12,461 bases of DNA from Verrucomicrobiota bacterium (GTDB taxonomy: Bacteria; Verrucomicrobiota; Verrucomicrobiia; Chthoniobacterales; UBA10450): assembly GCA_003218525.1 (NCBI GenBank), contig QHNU01000093.1:1-12461 (forward strand), written 5' to 3'. Positions within the stretch are counted from its first letter, which is position 1, and every line of letters begins with the position of its first letter. The notes under the pieces are model-generated. The model made no database searches. It was not told the DNA's origin and saw only the letters and a list, made by a program, of their open reading frames with translations. This document shows, one piece after another, positions 7,658 through 12,461 of the stretch. The translations under genes were made by a program, and so were the position numbers.

Positions 7658-7682
7658 GGTGTCGCGCTTTTGAGAGCTTAAG

Positions 7683-8249
7683 TTATGCCCTGGCGCCGAA
7701 GGAAGCAGTCTTCACTGGCTCATCGTGCCGGATCACTTCCGGTCGTGGATGGACTGCTTTAGCGGAGTTGCCGCCGGCCGGGCCGCTCGTGACCTCGGAC
7801 TTGCCAATAAAGGTGGCGCCTTCCTCGATCACCAGACGGGCTGCTTTCAAATCACCTTGCAAAGTGCAGCGCGACTTCAATTCGCAGCGCTCTCCGACGG
7901 TGATGTTGCCCTGAACTTTGCCGTAGACAGTGATGGATTTGGTCTTGATCTCACCACGAATATCAGCGTTTTCCCCGATGGTCAGCACCCCATCTGAGTT
8001 AATCTCGCCTTCGACCTTGCCATCGATCAGAAGTTCCTTCTGGAATTTGATTGAGCCTTTAATTTCGACGTCGCTCGAAAGTACGTCTTTGCCACTATGT
8101 TCTGCCATATGTTTCGGATGATCCGTTAGTGTTGATGTTCTTGGTTCTTCGCGGTAGCCGACTCGGTTACTGCTCTCCTCGGTGCCCGCGTTTGAAGGTC
8201 CTTCGCCGATCGGCGGCATCGGTCTTTGCGGGATGAATTTTTTCAGCAC
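7683..8249 (-). CDS. Bactofilin (polymer-forming cytoskeletal protein)
   Basis: The 188-residue protein has a bactofilin core at about 57-155, recognisable from VLSSDVEIKGSIKFQKELLIDG, then VEGEINSDGVLTIGENADIRGEI, and KVQGNITVGERCELKSRCTLQGDL, a right-handed beta-helix with glycine-marked turns. A disordered N-terminal segment and a Pro/Ala-rich tail flank it, as is normal. The longest form starts at the GTG at 8247-8249 and begins MLKKFIPQRP, which resembles the short hydrophobic-basic membrane-targeting ends of some bactofilins. Alternative starts are ATG at residue 11 (8219) and ATG at residue 48 (8108), just before the core. A promoter lies so close that the GTG form would need an almost leaderless mRNA. 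It is first in an operon with the zinc-ribbon bactofilin and DUF5069 genes. Confidence 0.9.
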   Translation of the reverse strand: MLKKFIPQRPMPPIGEGPSNAGTEESSNRVGYREEPRTSTLTDHPKHMAEHSGKDVLSSDVEIKGSIKFQKELLIDGKVEGEINSDGVLTIGENADIRGEIKTKSITVYGKVQGNITVGERCELKSRCTLQGDLKAARLVIEEGATFIGKSEVTSGPAGGNSAKAVHPRPEVIRHDEPVKTASFGARA

Positions 8250-8254
8250 CCCGT

Positions 8255-8282
8255 ACTATTGTGACGCTCTTGCACATGTCAA
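8255..8282 (-). promoter_or_regulatory. Sigma-70-type promoter for the bactofilin operon
   Basis: On the minus strand a perfect -35 TTGACA (8277-8282 complement) is followed, after a 16-nt spacer, by AATAGT (8255-8260 complement), which matches the -10 consensus at four of six positions including the key second A and last T. The predicted start of transcription is near 8247-8249, at the GTG start codon of the bactofilin gene. It lies in the 61-bp gap after the STT3-like gene. Confidence 0.6.
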
Positions 8283-8310
8283 TTAATTCGTCGGTAAAGC
8301 GCATTTTTTC

Positions 8311-9819
8311 TCAGAAACGGTTCACCCGATAACTTTTAAATCGTCCGGTTTGCGAATTGAGATGCAGAAACGGCGGGGCATTGCTTGGGGTTCGATCAAG
8401 AACGTAAAGCAAGACGCGGGCCGAAATCATTGTCCCGAGAATAGCGGCTGTATTTTGGGCGACCCTTTCCGAATCATAACTAACCACCCATTTCACGCCG
8501 CGCCGGGTGCAGATTGCCCGAGCGACCCCGCCCTCTTCGGCCGCAAAAAATTTTGCCGAATCGATGATCCCGCCAATACTTTCATGCGAGCTACCAGCGA
8601 TTGCCGGCTGTCGCGACCAGTAAGTGAGGGCCGGGGAAAACCACCACGGCGCGATAAAGGGTCCGTCGATCGTTTGCGCGACGCGACGCAATTCGACGAG
8701 CTCGAGCTTGTTCTCCAAACGTCGCGCACCTTCTTCAGCTGAAAAGATCCGATCCCATGCTTGAGCAATGGGAAAGAGCGCGATGGCGAAACTGACGGAT
8801 GCGACGATCGGGTTGCGCAATGCGCTTAGAATTTCGGGTGCGACGAATGCGAAGAGCAGTGTGAAAAAGTAGGCCCATCTCGCCTGCCAAATTGTCAGGA
8901 AAAAGGTTGCAATCAGGAGCACCGTCACGAACCACCGCGGATTTTCGCGAATTCTCCAAAACAGAATTGGCGACAGGAGCAGCAGCCAGCCGCACCACTG
9001 AAACCAAGCTGCGCTTGCTAACGGCACATGACCGAGTTCGCCGATGGTGCCGCTCCAGTTCTTTAAGCCCATCATAATTTGACCCGTCGGCGCCCACGGA
9101 ATTCGCCGTTCGACCGTAAGCGCAATCCCGATGATGGCGACGAAAACGATCCAACCGGTCCGACGATAAGGCGCAAAAATAGTGCGCGCCCGCAAGACAA
9201 TCGTAAGTGCAAACAAAATCAGAGGCTCATAAGCCGACACCCATATGGCCAGGCCCCAACTCATACCGGCCAGAAGACCCCAATTAGGGGAAGGTTCCCG
9301 GGCCAGGGCCCACTCTCCACAAAGCGCGACGGCAACGAGTGCGAGCGCAAGCGATTGATGGTCGGGGCGGCCGAAAGCAAACCCGTGCGCGAGAATCGGA
9401 CTGAGTCCATAAAGCAACAAAAGGCCCCAGCGAAATCGCAATTGCATCCGGCGGGTCCACCAGCAGAGAAATATTCCAAGCGCAATCGCGAGGAGCGGCG
9501 ACACCATCGCTCCCGCAAGTTCGAGCGCGTGATTGGTAAACAGTTGGAGCGCTTCCGCCGTCCCAACGATCAAATAATCGAAAGGCGCCGTCGTGTGGGG
9601 GGAAGTACCAATTGGGAAATTCTCGAAATCATGTCGCCGAACGATCGTTCCGGGATGTTCGAAGCAGATTCGTGCTCGCGTCATCCGCGCAAAGCAGTCT
9701 GCGTCCACGAAATTCATATGATCGCCGGCGAACACGTCCGAGTAATTGGCGCAACGGGTGATGCTCACGAGCGAGATCACGATCACCAGCTCGAGCAAGA
9801 GCAAAATGCGGTCACGCAC
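8311..9819 (-). CDS. STT3-like GT-C membrane glycosyltransferase
   Basis: The 502-residue polytopic membrane protein starts at a GTG (9817-9819) and has about ten hydrophobic segments, the first at about 5-21. The first extracytoplasmic loop reads VDADCFARMTRAR (38-50; a D39-x-D41 pair), then NFPIGTSPHTTAPFDYL (67-83), the arrangement of STT3-type enzymes, where acidic residues bind metal and the lipid-linked sugar. HGFAFGRPDHQSL (145-157) matches the second conserved loop, often DHH or DNE in relatives. Near the C-terminus PWWFSP (391-396) followed by TYWSRQPAIAG sits where STT3 proteins have WWDYG and the following Y-x-x-x-R-x-x-x-A stretch. Such enzymes transfer glycans from polyprenyl carriers to proteins or other acceptors. 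The C-terminal soluble domain is short (roughly 390-502). Acceptor and donor are unknown. It lies just downstream of the tRNA gene and shares the strand with the bactofilin operon. Confidence 0.72.
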   Translation of the reverse strand: MRDRILLLLELVIVISLVSITRCANYSDVFAGDHMNFVDADCFARMTRARICFEHPGTIVRRHDFENFPIGTSPHTTAPFDYLIVGTAEALQLFTNHALELAGAMVSPLLAIALGIFLCWWTRRMQLRFRWGLLLLYGLSPILAHGFAFGRPDHQSLALALVAVALCGEWALAREPSPNWGLLAGMSWGLAIWVSAYEPLILFALTIVLRARTIFAPYRRTGWIVFVAIIGIALTVERRIPWAPTGQIMMGLKNWSGTIGELGHVPLASAAWFQWCGWLLLLSPILFWRIRENPRWFVTVLLIATFFLTIWQARWAYFFTLLFAFVAPEILSALRNPIVASVSFAIALFPIAQAWDRIFSAEEGARRLENKLELVELRRVAQTIDGPFIAPWWFSPALTYWSRQPAIAGSSHESIGGIIDSAKFFAAEEGGVARAICTRRGVKWVVSYDSERVAQNTAAILGTMISARVLLYVLDRTPSNAPPFLHLNSQTGRFKSYRVNRF

Positions 9820-9829
9820 CCGACTATCT

Positions 9830-9853
9830 AAAATCGGAATTCCAAAATTCCGA
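9830..9853 (-). terminator. Terminator-like hairpin after tRNA-Ile2
   Basis: On the minus strand TCGGAATT-TTGG-AATTCCGA forms a perfect 8-bp stem with a 4-nt loop and is followed by TTTT. It lies 14 nt beyond the 3' end of the tRNA and ends 10 bp before the GTG of the STT3-like gene. The stem is AT-rich, so it may be a weak terminator that lets some transcripts pass into the next gene. Confidence 0.5.
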
Positions 9854-9867
9854 AATCCAAAATTGAA

Positions 9868-9940
<73 letters not shown>

Positions 9941-10418
9941 AGATATGTTACCATCAATAATTTACCAACCCAGGTGAATACATTTCTAACTCTTCTACGG
10001 GATGACATCCTATCACGAACTGCGCAAATGGAGAAGATCGCCACCTGCGCGCGGCACATGTTCGGACTCTGAAGGAAATCGTGAGGCAGCTGGAAAGCCG
10101 CGGATTTAAGTGTGAGGAGGGACGGCTGGAAAGAAATGGGACCTTTAGCGCGCGGAAAAGGATGGCAGAAAAGCGCGAAACAAGAAAGGCAGAAAAATAG
10201 ACGGGATTAACTGGGTTTTCCTCAGCCCGCCACCAAATCGTGCTCGTAGCTCTCCACTTTCAGCCATTCTTTCACGAGGTCGAACGCGAACGAAGCACCT
10301 GGCTTTATAACTGTTTGCTTTGCCTTTTCCAAAGCGTGTCATCAAACGCGGCATCTAAGAAGTCGTAACCCATCCAAGTTAAACGATCGAGTATCACTGC
10401 GATCTAACCGTCGCCGCC
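9941..10418. other. Gene-poor stretch with ORF debris between tRNA and M3 remnant
   Basis: No intact gene is seen in this 478-bp stretch. It must hold the tRNA promoter, on the minus strand just above 9940, but no strong -35/-10 pair is evident. On the plus strand, frame 10006-10200 is open for 64 codons without an ATG (a GTG lies at 10081) and encodes a basic peptide with TLKEIVRQLESRGFKCE. On the minus strand, two frames appear to join into a coherent short sequence (listed separately). The region reads as decayed coding DNA. Confidence 0.5.
10222..10373 (-). pseudogene. Possible frameshifted short gene
   Basis: On the minus strand, the frame from the ATG at 10371-10373 reads MGYDFLDAAFDDTL. 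About two bases later, in another frame, the sequence continues EKAKQTVIKPGAS, then FAFDLVKEWLKVESYEHDL, to a TGA at 10222-10224. Both halves have ordinary protein-like composition while the frames beyond the junction (10327-10334) do not, which fits a gene broken by a 1- or 2-base indel. I do not recognise the family. A chance pattern cannot be excluded. Confidence 0.3.
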
Positions 10419-10754
10419 ATGGAAGATCGTTCCCATCCCTTGGCCATGTTTCTGCCTTCTTGGGTGTTGCCCCGGGTGTCGTTCCGCGGCATGAATGGCT
10501 ACGACGCGGCGTATTACGGTTATCCCTGGTCCGATGCGATCGCAGCAGACATGGCAACGATGTTCGAGAAAGCGGGTTACCTCGATCGCCCAACAGGATT
10601 GCGGCTCCGGCAAGAAGTCTACGAGCCTGGCGGATCGCGCGACGTGAATACCTCAGTCGAGAAATTCCTCGGCCGCCCATTTTCTTCACGCGCGTTTCTG
10701 CAAGCTCGGCGCGATTCCGAAATGATTGCACCAGGTTTTTCGCAGTCCTTCTGA
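10419..10754 (+). pseudogene. C-terminal remnant of an M3 family metallopeptidase
   Basis: This 111-codon frame is clearly homologous over about residues 17-88 to the C-terminal end of M3 peptidases (thimet oligopeptidase, oligopeptidase A, Dcp). It has LPRVSF, then GYDAAYYGYPWSDAIAADM (27-45), PGGSRDV (70-76) and FLGRPFS (83-89), each a recognisable M3 tail motif. The tyrosines of the GYDA-x-YYGY segment line the active site in the family. Full proteins are about 650-700 residues and need HEXXH plus a distant Glu for zinc. None of this is upstream; the frame meets a TAA at 10380-10382. The end after residue 90 is also unlike the family. The fragment cannot be an active peptidase, and the ATG is probably accidental. 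It is the only sizeable plus-strand relic in the minus-strand block. Confidence 0.75.
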
Positions 10755-10866
10755 GTCACGCAAACAACGAAGGACCTCACAAAAGCACAACATTCAGAGG
10801 CTCGACGAAAATTGGAACCCGGTCGAGACGATGGGATTTTGAAGCCGATTGTGTCGCGGTTTCTCT

Positions 10867-12461
10867 TCAACATCTTTTGTGGTTAGCGCACACCTCGATT
10901 CGAGGTCGCCGTGTTTCCATACCGATTTCGACGAGGAAGAGGATGGCCATCCATTCAGATAAAAGTACGAATGAATACTGCACGATGATGTAACCAGTAA
11001 CATCGAGCGAGTGCACGATGGCCGTGATGAGGCAGTTCCCGAAGCTATAGGACAACGCAAACAGCACGACCACGGCAAAAGAGCCATAAAGCCGACGCAG
11101 GTCTGGGCTGAGAAAACAGACTACGCCCAGCGTGGCAAAGAAGATGGGCGGAAACAGAAAACACAGCAACGCGCCAGCAACAGTAACGAGCACCGGTTGA
11201 TTAAGGGTGGCCTTGGTGAAAGAGAGGCGCTTCAATTTTGCGACGTAATCAGTGAACGGCGGATATGATGGCAGCAGGTGCGGCTGAAGAACGTCCCGAG
11301 CGCGAGCATAACGCCGAGCAAGCTTCACCCGTGGAGTCGCAAGGAAACTCTGTTTGTACCCAAGGTAGAACTGGGCCATCTGCTGCATCACTTTCGCCGC
11401 TATTCGGCCCGGGTGCATTCGCGCCGTCCGCAGGTAATAAGACATTTCGAAATGGAGCTGCTTGTCAGCGTCGCCGTCGAAGAAACGATCGCGCCAGGGT
11501 CGAAGTGAATCCCCGTACATGAGGTAATCGGGATCGAATCCGAGCGAGCGCCAGGATTTGGCCAAGGGACGCGATTTTTCAATTTCTTCATGCAGGCTAG
11601 CGCTGACCCCGCGCAGCCACTCGCATCTGTGCAGTCCGCAGTCTCCGCGAGCGATGTCTTCATCCATTTGTTGGGCGATGAGGTTTGCGTGAATGGTGAA
11701 GAGCGTAGTCGGGAGCCACCATTTGGCGAGAGGATCCGATTTTGCAAGTATCTGCTCGGTTCGCAGGATTGCCGCTGCGGTGATCAACGGGATAAGAATC
11801 ACCACGGCGCGCCGCGGCCAGGTTTCGCGGCGGTCAAACAACGCGATCAGAACGGGAAGACCGCTGAAGAGGATCGTCAAGGCGAAGCTGGCCCTGAGAG
11901 CCACGAGTAATATTGAGCTAACAAGAACTAGTACGGAGATAATCGCGCCTGGCCATGACGGTCCTTGGCGACGCCACATGTCGAAAAAGTGCAGCGTAAG
12001 CAGGATGTTTAAGATAGCAAAAAATGGCGTAATCGCTTGCGGCCGAAGCAGGTGTTCGTATTCGATTGGCTGGCGGGAGAGAAGGTAAATCGCGCCGACT
12101 GCGAGGCCCAGTGCGTCGTGCATTCGCGGCGAGATATGCCGAACAAACCGTCTCGTTTTCGCCCAACAAACGATCATTAATCCGCCGGTGCCGAGGCCAA
12201 AGAGATGTTGAATAATAGTAATCACCCCGAAGTTGTTGGTAACGCCCAGAATGAGGAGCAGAAAACCTGGGTAAAGGAAGTTGCGGCTGTAGGTGTGTTG
12301 GAATCCTTCTCCGCCGAGTTTCAAGACTGCAGGGCCCAAGTAGCCCCACGAGTCGGCATCAGCGAGAGGCGACGGAGGCAGGTGAAAGCGTTCATATGCC
12401 GCCAGGAGAACGATTAGCGCCAACGCAATGTAGTAGACGAGCGACCAAGCGACGTCCGGGT
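10867..12461 (-). CDS. Polytopic membrane protein, probable GT-C-type glycosyltransferase (N-terminus outside window)
   Basis: The frame is open from the right edge to a TGA at 10867-10869, giving 530 visible residues. A TTG at 12421-12423 could be taken as start, but the upstream codons continue a hydrophobic helix (WSLVYYIALALIVLLAAY), so the true start is beyond the window. After this helix comes PLADADSWGYLGPAVLKLGG with a D-x-D pair (about visible residues 34-36), the position where GT-C enzymes keep acidic residues in the first outer loop. About ten more hydrophobic segments follow. A hydrophilic stretch in the middle (around RPWRDRFFDGDADKQLHFEMSYYLRTARMHPGRI) is reminiscent of uncharacterised dolichyl-phosphate-sugar-using membrane proteins. 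No named family could be assigned with confidence. The C-terminus is short and basic. It points toward the tRNA and the STT3-like gene but is about 930 bp away from the tRNA. Confidence 0.6.
   Translation of the reverse strand, partial: PDVAWSLVYYIALALIVLLAAYERFHLPPSPLADADSWGYLGPAVLKLGGEGFQHTYSRNFLYPGFLLLILGVTNNFGVITIIQHLFGLGTGGLMIVCWAKTRRFVRHISPRMHDALGLAVGAIYLLSRQPIEYEHLLRPQAITPFFAILNILLTLHFFDMWRRQGPSWPGAIISVLVLVSSILLVALRASFALTILFSGLPVLIALFDRRETWPRRAVVILIPLITAAAILRTEQILAKSDPLAKWWLPTTLFTIHANLIAQQMDEDIARGDCGLHRCEWLRGVSASLHEEIEKSRPLAKSWRSLGFDPDYLMYGDSLRPWRDRFFDGDADKQLHFEMSYYLRTARMHPGRIAAKVMQQMAQFYLGYKQSFLATPRVKLARRYARARDVLQPHLLPSYPPFTDYVAKLKRLSFTKATLNQPVLVTVAGALLCFLFPPIFFATLGVVCFLSPDLRRLYGSFAVVVLFALSYSFGNCLITAIVHSLDVTGYIIVQYSFVLLSEWMAILFLVEIGMETRRPRIEVCANHKRC

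Noticed and set aside
9079..9831. A 250-codon plus-strand open frame opposite the STT3-like gene
   Set aside because: The product is highly Arg/Lys/Asn rich with no fold-like pattern, and the minus strand encodes a coherent membrane protein with family motifs. It is an antisense shadow.
10460..10993. A 177-codon plus-strand frame overlapping the M3 remnant and the end of the right-hand membrane gene
   Set aside because: Both overlapped regions make better sense in other frames; composition is Arg/Ser rich and unlike a protein family.

Overview
The window looks like chromosomal DNA of a free-living Gram-negative bacterium, most likely a Verrucomicrobiota member of the soil Chthoniobacterales type. 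This rests on gene content: a DUF5069 protein, a zinc-ribbon bactofilin beside a plain bactofilin, a GlnD with an NtrC-type regulator, moderate-to-high GC and weak Shine-Dalgarno signals. No 16S or marker phylogeny is available, so the taxon is an inference.

Layout. At the left edge, on the minus strand, is the N-terminal part of a queuosine-precursor transporter (YhhQ family), cut by the window. After a ~295-bp divergent spacer, a plus-strand block runs from 586 to 6362: a small soluble histidine-kinase-like protein, an NtrC-type sigma-54 response regulator 11 bp downstream, a 132-bp spacer with two overlapping potential hairpins, GlnD (PII uridylyltransferase/uridylyl-removing enzyme), and a sugar-phosphate nucleotidyltransferase. 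This block meets a minus-strand block tail to tail, with 3 bp between stops. Read in transcription order, the minus block is: a membrane protein cut by the right edge (GT-C-like), a ~930-bp gene-poor stretch holding a broken M3 peptidase C-terminus and other ORF debris, tRNA-Ile2(CAU) followed by a terminator-like hairpin, an STT3-like GT-C membrane glycosyltransferase, a bactofilin with a good sigma-70 promoter, a double zinc-ribbon bactofilin, and a DUF5069 protein. The last three form a tight operon with gaps of 25 and 8 bp.

How the parts may work together. The kinase-like protein, NtrC-type regulator and GlnD are arranged like a nitrogen-status control module, but the kinase lacks any sensor domain and has a badly eroded ATP-binding region. 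The two bactofilins probably co-assemble a membrane-associated cytoskeletal scaffold. The two GT-C-like proteins and the nucleotidyltransferase point to envelope or surface glycan work, although no single pathway can be read from the window.

No CRISPR array, insertion sequence, phage gene or obvious new defence system was found. The most unusual items are the degenerate kinase paired with an intact NtrC regulator, the zinc-ribbon bactofilin, the STT3-like enzyme with an altered WWDYG motif, and the decayed region beside the tRNA.
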